Assembly (NCBI RefSeq): GCF_015904235.1
Contig: NZ_JADZLT010000040.1
Location: forward strand, 124,001 to 188,000
Source of the DNA: Methylobrevis albus
GTDB lineage: Bacteria; Pseudomonadota; Alphaproteobacteria; Rhizobiales; Pleomorphomonadaceae
Direction: 5' to 3'
Length of the DNA stretch: 64,000 nucleotides
Shown here piece after piece: positions 8,479 to 17,114 of the stretch. The position numbers and the translations under genes were made by a program. Below the pieces are notes generated by a model that was not told the DNA's origin, did not search any database, and worked only from the letters and a program-made list of their open reading frames with translations. Every line of letters begins with the position of its first letter. Positions within the stretch are counted from its first letter, which is position 1.

Positions 8479-9987
8479 ATGGCCGGGCTGGCAACTGCCG
8501 TTGAAAATTGGCGCCGGACGTGGCGCGTGCGGACGAGCGCCGGTGTCGTCGCTGCCGCGATCGCGATCGCGGTCGGGTCGCTCGCCGCACTGCCGGCGCC
8601 CGCCGCTGCGCAGGGGCCGGAATCGGTCGCCGATCTCGCCGAGACGCTGATCGACGCCGTGGTGAACATCTCGACCTCGCAGCGCGTCGCCGAGCAGCGG
8701 CAGGTGCCGCCGCCGCGCGTGCCCGAGGGCTCGCCGTTCCAGGAATTCTTCGACGAGTTCTTCGAGAACCAGAACCGCGGCAACGGCCAGCCGCGCCGCG
8801 TGCAGTCGCTCGGCTCCGGCTTCGTGCTCGACGCCTCCGGCATCATCATCACGAACAACCACGTGATTGCTGACGCCGACGAGATCATCGCGAACTTCAA
8901 CGACGGCTCGAAGCTGACCGCCGAACTGATCGGCCGCGACGAGAAGACCGACATCGCCGTGCTGCGGGTGAAGCCGGATCCGAACAAGCCGCTGACCGCG
9001 GTCGAGTTCGGCGATTCCGACCGGATCCGCGTCGGTGACTGGGTGATGGCGATCGGCAATCCGTTCGGCCTCGGCGGCTCGGTGACGATCGGCATCGTCT
9101 CGGCGCGCAACCGCGACATCAACTCCGGCCCCTACGACAATTACATCCAGACCGACGCGGCCATCAATCGCGGCAATTCCGGCGGGCCGCTGTTCGACAT
9201 GTTCGGCAAGGTCGTCGGCATCAACACGGCGATCATCTCGCCGTCGGGCGGCTCGATCGGCATCGGCTTCTCGATCCCGGCCGGCACCGCGAAGCTGATC
9301 GTTGACCAGTTGGTCGAGTTCGGCGAGACGCGGCGCGGTTGGCTCGGCGTCAACATCCAGCAGGTCACCGACGAACTCGCCGAGAGCCTCGGCATCGGGG
9401 CGGCGCGCGGCGCGCTGATCGCCGGCGTCACCGCCGGCGGCCCGGCCGAAACCGCGCAGATCAAGCCGGGCGATGTCGTCGTCTCGTTCGACGGCCGGCC
9501 GATCGGCGAGATGCGCGAGCTGCCGCGCATCGTCGCCAACACGCCGATCGGCAAGGAGGTCGACGTCGTCATCCTGCGCCAGGGCCAGGAAGAGACCCTG
9601 AAGGTCACGCTTGGCCGGCTCGACGAAGGCACCGCGGCGGCGACGCCCGACACCACGGTCGAAGAGCCCGAGCCGGCGCCGCCGGTGGTGGAGAAGGTGC
9701 TCGGCCTGTCGCTGGCGACGCTCGACGATGCGGCGCGCAAGCAGTACTCGATCGGCACCGATGTCGCCGGCGTGGTGATCACCGCGGTCGAGCCGAATTC
9801 GGCGGCCGCCGAAAAGCGCATCACGGCGGGTGACACCATCGTCGAGGTCGGCCAGGAGCCGGTGTCGACGCCGGCGGACGTCGCCGAAGCGGTCGAGAAG
9901 CTCAAAAGCTCCGGCCGCCGCTCGGCCCTGCTGCTGCTCGCCAACCCGGCCGGCGACCTGCGCTTCGTGCCGGTGCGGACCGACTGA
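8479..9987 (+). CDS. degP: Do/DegP-type periplasmic serine endoprotease
   Basis: A 502-residue HtrA-family protease and chaperone that handles misfolded periplasmic proteins. The N-terminus is a signal peptide with a hydrophobic stretch at about residues 20-40 and a likely cleavage after PAAAQ. The trypsin-like domain carries the triad His128 (TNNHVI), Asp158 (KTDIAVL) and Ser234 (GNSGGPL). Two PDZ domains follow, the first starting at about GWLGVNIQ and the second at about VLGLSLA. Position downstream of hflKC is the classic alphaproteobacterial arrangement. It is read from a separate start 210 bp after DUF2065 and ends in a strong terminator. DegQ or MucD-type naming is equally possible. 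Confidence 0.95.
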   Translation: MAGLATAVENWRRTWRVRTSAGVVAAAIAIAVGSLAALPAPAAAQGPESVADLAETLIDAVVNISTSQRVAEQRQVPPPRVPEGSPFQEFFDEFFENQNRGNGQPRRVQSLGSGFVLDASGIIITNNHVIADADEIIANFNDGSKLTAELIGRDEKTDIAVLRVKPDPNKPLTAVEFGDSDRIRVGDWVMAIGNPFGLGGSVTIGIVSARNRDINSGPYDNYIQTDAAINRGNSGGPLFDMFGKVVGINTAIISPSGGSIGIGFSIPAGTAKLIVDQLVEFGETRRGWLGVNIQQVTDELAESLGIGAARGALIAGVTAGGPAETAQIKPGDVVVSFDGRPIGEMRELPRIVANTPIGKEVDVVILRQGQEETLKVTLGRLDEGTAAATPDTTVEEPEPAPPVVEKVLGLSLATLDDAARKQYSIGTDVAGVVITAVEPNSAAAEKRITAGDTIVEVGQEPVSTPADVAEAVEKLKSSGRRSALLLLANPAGDLRFVPVRTD

Positions 9988-10017
9988 TCCGCGCCCGCCC
10001 CCGTCCCGACGATCCGC

Positions 10018-10052
10018 GGGAGCCGCAGCATGACGCTGCGGCTCCCGTTTTC
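10018..10052. terminator. Intrinsic terminator after degP
   Basis: A perfect 12-bp stem (GGGAGCCGCAGC at 10018-10029 pairing with 10035-10046), a 5-base loop, then GTTTTCG. It lies between degP (plus) and the convergent GNAT gene (minus), so it may serve both. Confidence 0.8.
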
Positions 10053-10078
10053 GTCCGCGGCCGGCGCTCGGCCGTCGC

Positions 10079-10612
10079 TCAGCCGCGCCGGATCCGCCAG
10101 AGCTCGTGCCGGCGATAGGCGAACGTTTCCGGCAACGCCGGGTGGTCGAAGTCGGAGGCCGGGTCGCGGCTGAGGCCGATGCGCCGCATGACGGCGAAGG
10201 AGCGGCTGTTGCCGGTGGCGGCGATCGCGACGATCTCGGCGAGCCCCACCGTCTCGAAGCCGTAGGCGAGGCAGGCGGCGGCGCCTTCGCTCGCATAGCC
10301 CTTGCCCCAGGCGGCGCGGGCGAGGCGCCAGCCGACTTCCACCGCGGGCGTGAACGGCATCTCGTAGGGCACGTATTGCAGGCCGATGATGCCGACGCAG
10401 GCGCCGGTCGCCTTCTCCTCGGCGGCGAGCATGCCGACGCCGCCGGCGGCGCGGCGCGCCTCCAGCCGGGCGATGAAGGCTTCGGTGCCGGCGCGGTCGA
10501 GCCGCTCGGGGAAGAAGGTCATCACCTCGGGATCGCCGCACATCGCGGCGATCGGATCGAGGTCGCGCGGCTCGAAGACGCGCAGCAGCAGGCGATCGGT
10601 CTCGATACGCAT
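10079..10612 (-). CDS. GNAT acetyltransferase, RimJ/RimL-like
   Basis: A 177-residue acetyltransferase. It opens with the RimJ/RimL-type pattern ETDRLLLRVFEPRDLD and has the acetyl-CoA loop region VEVGWRLARAAWGKGYASEG (about residues 90-109) and the later NSRSFAVMRRIGL motif. Family members acetylate ribosomal protein N-termini, aminoacyl nucleotides or small molecules; the target is not known here. It lies 33 bp downstream of serB on the same strand, so it is probably co-transcribed with serB. Its 3' end faces degP. Confidence 0.87.
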   Translation of the reverse strand: MRIETDRLLLRVFEPRDLDPIAAMCGDPEVMTFFPERLDRAGTEAFIARLEARRAAGGVGMLAAEEKATGACVGIIGLQYVPYEMPFTPAVEVGWRLARAAWGKGYASEGAAACLAYGFETVGLAEIVAIAATGNSRSFAVMRRIGLSRDPASDFDHPALPETFAYRRHELWRIRRG

Positions 10613-10645
10613 CGGCCGCGTCTCCCTGGGTCGGCGTGGGCGGGC

Positions 10646-11542
10646 TCAGCCGGCCGGGCTGATGAAGTCGGCGGCGCGGTAGCCCTGGATGTAGAGCAGG
10701 GCGGTGAGGTCGCCGTGGTCGATGCGGGCGGCCGCGGCGGCGGCGACCGCCGGCTTGGCGCGGAAGGCGACGCCGAGCCCCGCCTCGCCGATCATGGCGA
10801 GGTCGTTGGCGCCGTCGCCGACCGCCATGGTGGCATGCGGTTCGAGGCCGAGCCGGGTGCGCAGTTCGACCAGCGCCTCGAGCTTCGCCTCGCGGCCGAG
10901 GATCGGCTCGGCGACGCGGCCTGCGAGCCTGCCGTCTTCCTCGATCAGGAAATTCGCGCGGTTCTCGTCGAATCCGATCCGGGCGGCGATCGGGCCGGTG
11001 AACACGGTGAAGCCGCCGGAGACGAGCGCGGCATAGGCACCGTTCGCCCGCATGGTGGCGACCAGCTCGCGCCCGCCGGGGGTGAGGGTGATGCGGGTTT
11101 CGATCACCTTCGCGACGACGGAGGCAGGCAGACCGGCGAGCAGGGCGACGCGCTCGCGCAGCGCCGGCTCGAAGGCGAGGTCGCCGCGCATCGCCCGTTC
11201 GGTGATCGCCGCGACGTGCTCCTTCAGCCCGGCCTCGGCGGCGAGTTCGTCGATGCACTCCTCGCCGATCATCGTCGAGTCCATGTCGGCGAGCAGCAGC
11301 CCCTTGCGCCGGGTCGCCGCCGGCTGCACCACGACGTCGACCGCCGCATCGCCGACCACCTCGCGCAGCGCCAGCGTCGCCGGGCCGGCGAGGGTGCCCT
11401 CGGGCAGCAGCAGGTCGGCGGCGATGCCGGGCGCCAGCACGGCGACGGCCTCGGCCGCGACGGCGCGGCGCGCGGCGGCGACCAGCGCGTCGCCGACTTG
11501 CGGATCGGCCGGCGATGAGACAAGCGTTGCGACCAGCGGCAT
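10646..11542 (-). CDS. serB: Phosphoserine phosphatase
   Basis: Last step of serine synthesis: phosphoserine to serine and phosphate. The haloacid-dehalogenase motifs are complete in the 298-residue protein: DMDST (motif I, with the nucleophile Asp), SGGF (motif II) and GDGANDLAM (motif III). The first about 80 residues form the ACT-like N-terminal domain usual in proteobacterial SerB. The frame stays open far upstream, but the ATG at 11542 gives the normal start (MPLVATLV). The gene is divergent from miaA with only about 33 bp between the starts, so their promoters must overlap. Confidence 0.95.
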   Translation of the reverse strand: MPLVATLVSSPADPQVGDALVAAARRAVAAEAVAVLAPGIAADLLLPEGTLAGPATLALREVVGDAAVDVVVQPAATRRKGLLLADMDSTMIGEECIDELAAEAGLKEHVAAITERAMRGDLAFEPALRERVALLAGLPASVVAKVIETRITLTPGGRELVATMRANGAYAALVSGGFTVFTGPIAARIGFDENRANFLIEEDGRLAGRVAEPILGREAKLEALVELRTRLGLEPHATMAVGDGANDLAMIGEAGLGVAFRAKPAVAAAAAARIDHGDLTALLYIQGYRAADFISPAG

Positions 11543-11575
11543 GAAGTGCCCTTTCGAGGCGGGAGCGACGGTGGC

Positions 11576-12529
11576 ATGGGGGCGAGCGGACCCGCGGTCC
11601 TGATAGCGGGGCCGACGGCGAGCGGCAAGACGGCGCTCGCCGTCGGCCTTGCCGCGGCACTCGGCGGCGAAGTGATCAACGCCGATTCGATGCAGGTCTA
11701 CCGCGAGCTGTCGATCCTCACCGCTCGGCCGACCGCGGCGGAGATGGGCGGGGTGCCGCATCATCTGTTCGGCCATGTCGCCGCCGGCGAGCTCTACACG
11801 GTCGCGCGCTGGCTCGCCGACGCGGAGGCGGCGCTCGCGGACGTGCGGGCGCGCGGGCGGCGGCCGATCCTCGTCGGCGGCACGGGCCTGTATTTCTCCG
11901 CGCTGGTGCGCGGCTTCTCCACCGTGCCGGCGGTGCCCGACGCAGTCAGGGCGCGCTGGCGCGAACGCGGCGCCGAGATCGGCCCGGCCGGCCTGCACGC
12001 GATCCTCGCCGAGCGCGATCCGGCGATGGCCGCGCGGCTGCGGCCGACCGATCCGCAGCGGCTGCTCCGGGCGCTTGAGGTGCTGGAGGCGACCGGGCGC
12101 TCGCTGGCGGACTGGCAGCAGGAGACCACCCGGCCGCTGCTCGGCGCCGGCGCGTGGAGCGGCATCGTGCTGACCCCCGACCGCACGGCGCTCCGCGCGC
12201 GAATCGCCCGCCGCTTCGCCGCGATGGCCGCCGCCGGCGGGCTGGAGGAAGCCGCGCGGCTCGACGCCCTCGGCCTCGATCCGGTGCTGCCGTCGATGCG
12301 GGCGATCGGCGTGCCCGAGATGATCGCGGCCGCCCGGGGCGACCGGTCGGCGGACGATGCCGTCGCGGCGGCGATCACGGCGACCCGGCAATATGCAAAG
12401 CGGCAGGAAACCTGGTTTCGCAACCAGTTTTCCGACTGGTTCCGCGTCGATCCGCTGGCAGGGGAGGGCGCGGCGCTGGCGACGGCGCTCGGTCATTTCG
12501 GCGCCGGTGCGGGGGGTGCGGCGGGCTGA
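11576..12529 (+). CDS. miaA: tRNA dimethylallyltransferase
   Basis: Adds the dimethylallyl group to A37 of tRNAs that read codons beginning with U. The 317-residue protein begins with the P-loop GPTASGKT (about residues 11-18), followed by the tRNA-binding segment NADSMQVYREL and the catalytic loop LVGGTGLYFSAL. The C-terminal RQYAKRQETWFRNQ motif is also diagnostic. A GTG at 11546 would add 10 residues; the ATG at 11576 is preferred because GGGAG lies just upstream and the protein then starts close to the P-loop as usual. Divergent from serB. Confidence 0.96.
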   Translation: MGASGPAVLIAGPTASGKTALAVGLAAALGGEVINADSMQVYRELSILTARPTAAEMGGVPHHLFGHVAAGELYTVARWLADAEAALADVRARGRRPILVGGTGLYFSALVRGFSTVPAVPDAVRARWRERGAEIGPAGLHAILAERDPAMAARLRPTDPQRLLRALEVLEATGRSLADWQQETTRPLLGAGAWSGIVLTPDRTALRARIARRFAAMAAAGGLEEAARLDALGLDPVLPSMRAIGVPEMIAAARGDRSADDAVAAAITATRQYAKRQETWFRNQFSDWFRVDPLAGEGAALATALGHFGAGAGGAAG

Positions 12530-12716
12530 AGCCGCGGCGGTTCGGCGCCGACCGTGGACCGCCGCATCGCCTCCCGCGTTGCACAAACGTCACAGTGGCG
12601 GGTGCGCGTGCGGAGGGAGGGGCTGATCGTTGTTTTGTGACTTTTATCCGCCGCAGATTCGCGGCTTGTGGAGGGAAGGCCGACCGAGGCCGCTCCCATT
12701 CCAGGCAGATTGCACC

Positions 12717-13490
12717 ATGCTCTCGACCACCCGTCGATCCTTCCTCCGCAATACGGTTCAACTCGGCGCTCTCGCCGCACTCGGCGGCTGCGCCACCACC
12801 GCCAGTCCGCCCGTGGCGCCGACCGCCTTCACGCCGCCGCCGCCGATGTTGCCGACCGACCCGCTGTTCCTGCAGGATCCGTCGCTCGACACCGTGCTCG
12901 AAGGCACGCCGGACTACGCGATGCTGTACGGCCCGGTGTTCACCGAGCCGTTCCCCGTCAACGGCATCGACCTCACCCGCATCGAGCCGCAGTTCCTGCG
13001 CCAGCGGGTGCGCTATTTCTCCGACATGGAGCCGGGGTCGATCGTGGTCGATCCGGCGGCGCACTTCCTCTACTTCATCCAGCCCGACAACTGGGCCGTG
13101 CGCTACGGCGTCGGCACCGGCAAGGCCGGCTTCTCGTGGAGCGGCCTCGCCACGATTAAGTTCAAGCGCGAGTGGCCGGACTGGTATCCGGTGCAGGAAT
13201 ACATCGACCGCAATCCTCGGGTGGTGGCGCAGCTGTCGCAGCTCCAGAGCGGCATGGGCATCCCCGGCGGCTCGCGCAATCCGATCGGCGCGCGCGGCCT
13301 CTATCTCTGGCAGGGCGACGTCGACACGCTCTACCGCATCCACGGCACGCTGGAGCCCTATTCGATCGGCCGCAACGTCTCGTCCGGCTGCATCCGCATG
13401 ATCAACCAGGATGCGATGGATCTGTTCAAGCGCGTGCAGGTCGGCGCCACCGTGAAGGTCACCGGCGACGCGGTCGTCGCCTCGCTCTGA
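12717..13490 (+). CDS. L,D-transpeptidase (YkuD family), Tat/lipoprotein signal
   Basis: Cross-links peptidoglycan through meso-diaminopimelate or anchors proteins to it, acting in the periplasm. The 257-residue protein starts with TTRRSFLR, a twin-arginine type motif, and a hydrophobic stretch ending in ALGGC, a lipobox with Cys25, so a Tat-exported lipoprotein is likely. The YkuD domain runs from about residue 85 (GSIVVDPAAHFLYF) to the end. The catalytic Cys lies in RNVSSGCIRM; the more common SHGC is SSGC here, a variant that keeps the Cys and Arg. The frame extends 29 codons upstream, but the ATG at 12717 yields the signal peptide. Confidence 0.92.
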   Translation: MLSTTRRSFLRNTVQLGALAALGGCATTASPPVAPTAFTPPPPMLPTDPLFLQDPSLDTVLEGTPDYAMLYGPVFTEPFPVNGIDLTRIEPQFLRQRVRYFSDMEPGSIVVDPAAHFLYFIQPDNWAVRYGVGTGKAGFSWSGLATIKFKREWPDWYPVQEYIDRNPRVVAQLSQLQSGMGIPGGSRNPIGARGLYLWQGDVDTLYRIHGTLEPYSIGRNVSSGCIRMINQDAMDLFKRVQVGATVKVTGDAVVASL

Positions 13491-13532
13491 TCGGTCCGCC
13501 TCGGTCCGGGGCAGCTTTGCCGCCGAACTTTA

Positions 13533-13562
13533 TTCCGCCGGGCCATGCGCCCGGCGGAACCG
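13533..13562 (+). terminator. Probable terminator hairpin after the L,D-transpeptidase gene
   Basis: A perfect 11-bp stem (TTCCGCCGGGC at 13533-13543 with its complement at 13549-13559) and a 5-base loop, followed by CCGTTT. The T-run is short, so termination may be partial. Confidence 0.55.
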
Positions 13563-13626
13563 TTTCAGCCCGCCGCGTGTTGCCGCATCTCATCGGACGT
13601 CCCACCGGGACGAGGCCGGACATGGC

Positions 13627-14118
13627 ATGCGGGAGACCAAGATGTTCGACGGGTTGATCGACGGCGACGGGATCGTCCGCCTCAGCGCTGCGGCGGTCGC
13701 CGGCATGATCATCGGCGCCAGCCGCGGCTTCCTCGGCAAGCCGGCCGGCATGCGCACCATGGGCCTCGTCTCGCTCGGCGCGGCGCTGATCACCATCGTG
13801 ACGATCCGCATGCCGGGCATCGCCGACAATCCCGATGCGCTGAGCCGCGTGCTGCAGGGCGTGATCCAGGGGGTGATGGCCGGGATCGGCTTCCTCGGTG
13901 CCGGCGTGGTGATCCGCGATTCCAAGGAAATGGAGGTGCGCGGGCTGACCACGGCGGCGGCCGTCTGGATCACCGCCGCGCTCGGCGTCGCCTGTGCGCT
14001 CGGCTTCTGGACCACGGTGCTCGCCGGCCTCGGCATCACCCTGATGCTGCTGGTGGTCGCCCGCCCGCTCGACCGCTGGATCGAGCGCCGGGCCGCGAGC
14101 CGGAACGACTACGGGTGA
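13627..14118 (+). CDS. MgtC/SapB family membrane protein
   Basis: A 163-residue inner-membrane protein with four or five hydrophobic segments. The pattern GMIIGASRGFLGKPAGMRTMGLVSLGAAL contains the charged/Gly motif of MgtC-like proteins, here with Ser-Arg-Gly in place of the usual Glu-Arg-Glu. GFLGAGVVIRDSKEMEVRGLTTAAAVW is the family's most conserved stretch. (These segments are quoted in part: GFLGAGVVIR and GLTTAAAVW.) Members are linked to growth at low magnesium and to control of ATP synthase or phosphate uptake, but the role here is not known. No C-terminal ACT-like domain is present. Confidence 0.88.
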   Translation: MRETKMFDGLIDGDGIVRLSAAAVAGMIIGASRGFLGKPAGMRTMGLVSLGAALITIVTIRMPGIADNPDALSRVLQGVIQGVMAGIGFLGAGVVIRDSKEMEVRGLTTAAAVWITAALGVACALGFWTTVLAGLGITLMLLVVARPLDRWIERRAASRNDYG

Positions 14119-14274
14119 GCGGAGGAGGGACCTCGCGGGCGTTTCGCTATGGACCTCGAGCGGCCCGCCAGGTGTCGAGAGACCCCGGCTACGACCGATT
14201 ACGCCGTGATCGGCCCCTTGCGCGGAATTTTCCGAAAGGCTGCACCCCGATCCACGCAATTTTCGAAATTCGTC

Positions 14275-14303
14275 TTGACCCCGCCCGGACCTGCGACTAG
14301 GTT
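14275..14303 (+). promoter_or_regulatory. Promoter of the ilvB leader transcript
   Basis: TTGACC at 14275-14280 and TAGGTT at 14298-14303 with a 17-bp spacer. A transcript starting near 14310 would include the leader peptide and attenuator ahead of ilvB. The rest of the 393-bp gap between the MgtC-like gene and ilvB (14119-14274) shows no gene. Confidence 0.65.
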
Positions 14304-14339
14304 CGCGCGGAATTGGTCACCGGGAACCCGCAGGTCTCC

Positions 14340-14396
14340 ATGGCACAGCTGTCGATCGTACTTAGCAGGCGCACCGTGACGGAAGCTCGATCCTAG
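14340..14396 (+). CDS. ilvB leader peptide
   Basis: An 18-codon reading frame, MAQLSIVLSRRTVTEARS, that contains Leu-Ser-Ile-Val-Leu in succession near its start. All three branched-chain amino acids are therefore sampled in a single short run (14349-14363), which is what an attenuator controlling acetolactate synthase needs. It begins 30 bp after a good promoter and its stop codon lies inside the first hairpin. The coding function is inferred from layout, not from homology. Confidence 0.7.
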   Translation: MAQLSIVLSRRTVTEARS

Positions 14397-14450
14397 AGCT
14401 TCCGACCGACATGGTGCGCGAAACCGAGGCCCCTTCGAGGGCCTTTTTTA
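14369..14450 (+). terminator. Transcription attenuator upstream of ilvB
   Basis: Two nested stems come first: a 7-bp outer stem (GCGCACC at 14369-14375 with 14413-14419) and a perfect 8-bp inner stem (GGAAGCTC at 14381-14388 with 14396-14403) that overlaps the end and stop codon of the leader peptide. A terminator follows: AGGCCC at 14427-14432 pairs with 14439-14444, then a run of T residues. Stalling of a ribosome at the Ile/Val/Leu codons would change the first structure; this is the usual attenuation layout. The exact antiterminator pairing was not worked out. Confidence 0.7.
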
Positions 14451-14511
14451 TTACCCGGATTTCCTCGTTCCAGCGCCCGCAGAGGCGCGGTGAAGCACAA
14501 GGGCAAAGGTC

Positions 14512-16296
14512 ATGACACGGCAGATGACGGGCGCGGAGATGGTCCTGCAGGCGCTGCATGATCAGGGCGTCGACACCATCTTCGGCTATCCGGGCGGCGC
14601 GGTGCTGCCGATCTACGACGAGATCTTCCAGCAGGACCGGATCCGCCACATCCTCGTTCGCCACGAGCAGGGCGCCGGCCACGCGGCCGAGGGCTATGCC
14701 CGCTCGACCGGCAAGTGCGGCGTCGCGCTGGTGACGTCCGGCCCCGGCGCCACCAACATGGTGACGGCGCTGACCGATGCGCTGATGGATTCGATCCCGA
14801 TGGTCTGCATCACCGGCCAGGTGCCGACGCACCTGATCGGCACCGACGGGTTCCAGGAGTGCGACACGGTCGGCATCACCCGGCCGTGCACCAAGCACAA
14901 CTGGCTGGTGAAGAACATCGAGGACCTGCCGCGCGTGCTGCACGAGGCGTTCCGCATCGCGACCAGCGGCCGTCCGGGCCCCGTCGTCGTCGACATCCCG
15001 AAGAACATCCAGTTCCAGACCGGCACTTATTACGGCCCGAAGTCGTCGACCAAGTCGCCCGGCTACCGCACCTCCGCCTACCAGCCGCAGCTGAAGGGCG
15101 ACGAGGCGGCGATCCGCGACGCGGTGGCGCTGATCGCGGCGGCGAAGAAGCCGGTGCTCTACACCGGCGGCGGCGTCATCAACGCCGGCCCGGCCGGCTC
15201 GCGGCTGCTGCGCGAGCTCGTCAAGCTGACCGGCCTGCCAATCACCTCGACGCTGATGGGCCTCGGCGCCTATCCGGCGTCCGGGCCGAACTGGCTCGGC
15301 ATGCTCGGCATGCACGGCACCTACGAGGCCAACCTCGCGATGCACGACTGTGACGTCATGGTCTGCATCGGCGCGCGCTTCGACGACCGCATCACCGGGC
15401 GGACCGACGCCTTCTCGCCGACGTCGAAGAAGATCCACATCGACATCGACCCCTCGTCGATCAACAAGAACATCCGCGTCGACATCCCGATCGTCGGCGA
15501 CGTCGCCTATGTGCTGGAAGACATGCTGAAGGTCTGGAAGCAGACGCAGCCGACCCAGGACAAGGCGGCGCTGAACGCTTGGTGGCAGCAGATCGCCGTC
15601 TGGCGGGCGAAGAAGAGCCTCGGCTATCGCCGCTCGAAGGACGTGATCATGCCGCAGTACGCGGTCGAGCGTCTGTACCAGATGACCAAGCACCGCGAGA
15701 CCTACATCACCACCGAGGTCGGCCAGCACCAGATGTGGGCGGCGCAGCACTTCGGCTTCGAGGAGCCGAATCGCTGGATGACCTCCGGCGGCCTCGGGAC
15801 CATGGGCTACGGCCTGCCGGCGGCGATCGGCGTGCAGGCGGCGCATCTCGACGCGCTGGTCTGCTGCATCGCCGGCGACGCCTCCGTGCTGATGAACATG
15901 CAGGAGATGTCGACCGCCGTGCAGCACGAGCTGCCGGTGAAGATCTTCATCCTCAACAACCAGTACATGGGCATGGTGCGCCAGTGGCAGCAGCTGCTGC
16001 ACGGCAACCGCCTGTCGCACAGCTACACCGAGGCGCTGCCCGACTTCGTCAAGCTCGCCGACGCCTACGGCTGCCACGGCATCCGCTGCGAGAAGCCCGA
16101 CGCGCTCGACGACGCCATCGCCGAGATGATCGAGGTGAAGAAGCCGGTGCTGTTCGACTGCCGCGTCGCCAACCTCGCCAACTGCTTCCCGATGATCCCG
16201 TCGGGCAAGGCGCACAACGAGATGCTGCTCGACGAGGACGCCACCGACGACGCGATCGGCAGCGCGATCAGCGCCGAGGGGAAGATGCTGGTCTGA
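14512..16296 (+). CDS. ilvB: Acetolactate synthase, large catalytic subunit
   Basis: ThDP- and FAD-dependent enzyme that joins two pyruvates, or pyruvate and 2-oxobutyrate, in the first common step of valine, leucine and isoleucine synthesis. The 594-residue protein has the catalytic Glu in VRHEQGAGHAAEGYARSTG (about residues 45-63), the FAD-binding middle domain, and the ThDP/Mg motif beginning GDASVLMNMQE and ending at NNQYMGMV. Length and order are typical. Its start follows the attenuator by 60 bp, and the regulatory subunit gene ilvH comes next after a 231-bp repeat element. It would be named ilvI or ilvB depending on scheme. Confidence 0.97.
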   Translation: MTRQMTGAEMVLQALHDQGVDTIFGYPGGAVLPIYDEIFQQDRIRHILVRHEQGAGHAAEGYARSTGKCGVALVTSGPGATNMVTALTDALMDSIPMVCITGQVPTHLIGTDGFQECDTVGITRPCTKHNWLVKNIEDLPRVLHEAFRIATSGRPGPVVVDIPKNIQFQTGTYYGPKSSTKSPGYRTSAYQPQLKGDEAAIRDAVALIAAAKKPVLYTGGGVINAGPAGSRLLRELVKLTGLPITSTLMGLGAYPASGPNWLGMLGMHGTYEANLAMHDCDVMVCIGARFDDRITGRTDAFSPTSKKIHIDIDPSSINKNIRVDIPIVGDVAYVLEDMLKVWKQTQPTQDKAALNAWWQQIAVWRAKKSLGYRRSKDVIMPQYAVERLYQMTKHRETYITTEVGQHQMWAAQHFGFEEPNRWMTSGGLGTMGYGLPAAIGVQAAHLDALVCCIAGDASVLMNMQEMSTAVQHELPVKIFILNNQYMGMVRQWQQLLHGNRLSHSYTEALPDFVKLADAYGCHGIRCEKPDALDDAIAEMIEVKKPVLFDCRVANLANCFPMIPSGKAHNEMLLDEDATDDAIGSAISAEGKMLV

Positions 16297-16304
16297 TACG
16301 CTAG

Positions 16305-16483
16305 GGGACACATCCCTCCCCCTCGTGGCACGGGAGAAAATACCTCCCCCTTGTGGGGAGGGTGGCGAGCGCAGCGAGCCGGGAGGGGTAACGGCCCCTC
16401 CTCATCATGCGGCGCCGCCGCACCCCTCCCGACCCGGCCTTCCGGCCGGGCCACCCTCCCCACGAGGGGGAGGGATGTGTCCC
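16305..16483. repeat. Intergenic inverted repeat between ilvB and ilvH
   Basis: The outer arms are a perfect 24-bp inverted repeat (16305-16328 and 16460-16483) that starts GGGACACATCCCTCCCCC. Inside are further matched blocks, including CTCCCC...GGGGAG pairs and the GGTGGCGAGCGCAGCGAGCC sequence often seen in dispersed Rhizobiales intergenic repeats. It nearly fills the gap between the two subunit genes and would form a long RNA hairpin in the ilvBH transcript. Confidence 0.85.
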
Positions 16484-16527
16484 TCCGCTCCGCCGCGTCT
16501 TGCCTTCCGAATCCGAAAGCCGAAACC

Positions 16528-17112
16528 ATGCTGAAAAACGTCGAACGGGGAAACGGTCCGATGATCGTCGCAGGTGAAACACGCTCCGCCTACTTCCTGC
16601 AGGAAGAGGAGAAGCGGATCGAGACGCATACGTTGTCGGTGCTGGTCGACAACGAGCCCGGCGTGCTCGCCCGGGTCGTCGGCCTGTTCTCGGGCCGCGG
16701 CTACAACATCGAGAGCCTGACGGTCTCCGAGGTGGAGCACGAGAAGCATCTCTCGCGCATCACCATCGTGACGGCGGCGACGCTGCAGGTGCTGGAGCAG
16801 ATCAAGAACCAGATCGCCCGGCTGGTGCCGGTGCACCGCGTCATCGACCTCACCCATATCGGCGACGCGATCGAGCGCGAGCTCGCCCTCGTCAAGGTCG
16901 CCGGCAAGGGCGACCACCGGGTCGAGGCGCTGCGCCTCGCGCAGGCCTTCGAGGCGAAGACCGTGGACGCGACGCTGGAGAGCTTCGTGTTCGAGCTCAC
17001 CGGCACGCCGAGCGATATCGACCGCTTCGTCAAGCTGATGACGTCGTGCGGCCTCGTCGAGGTGGCCCGCACCGGGCTCGCCGCCCTGTCGCGCGGCAAG
17101 GACGGGCTCTGA
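16528..17112 (+). CDS. ilvH: Acetolactate synthase, small regulatory subunit
   Basis: Binds valine and tunes the catalytic subunit IlvB. The 194-residue protein has the N-terminal ACT domain starting THTLSVLVDNEPGVLARVVGLF (quoted in part: SVLVDNEPGVLARV), including the GYNIESLTV motif, and the C-terminal regulatory domain with ELALVKV. The ATG at 16528 (MLKNVERG) was taken; an internal ATG at 16561 would remove 11 residues and both leave the ACT domain whole. The frame is open upstream but that stretch is repeat sequence. Confidence 0.95.
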   Translation: MLKNVERGNGPMIVAGETRSAYFLQEEEKRIETHTLSVLVDNEPGVLARVVGLFSGRGYNIESLTVSEVEHEKHLSRITIVTAATLQVLEQIKNQIARLVPVHRVIDLTHIGDAIERELALVKVAGKGDHRVEALRLAQAFEAKTVDATLESFVFELTGTPSDIDRFVKLMTSCGLVEVARTGLAALSRGKDGL

Positions 17113-17114
17113 GC

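Noticed and set aside
13533..13562. The hairpin as an attenuator for the MgtC-like gene (a magnesium leader)
   Set aside because: There is no leader peptide or conserved magnesium-sensor structure near it; it is better explained as a terminator of the gene before.
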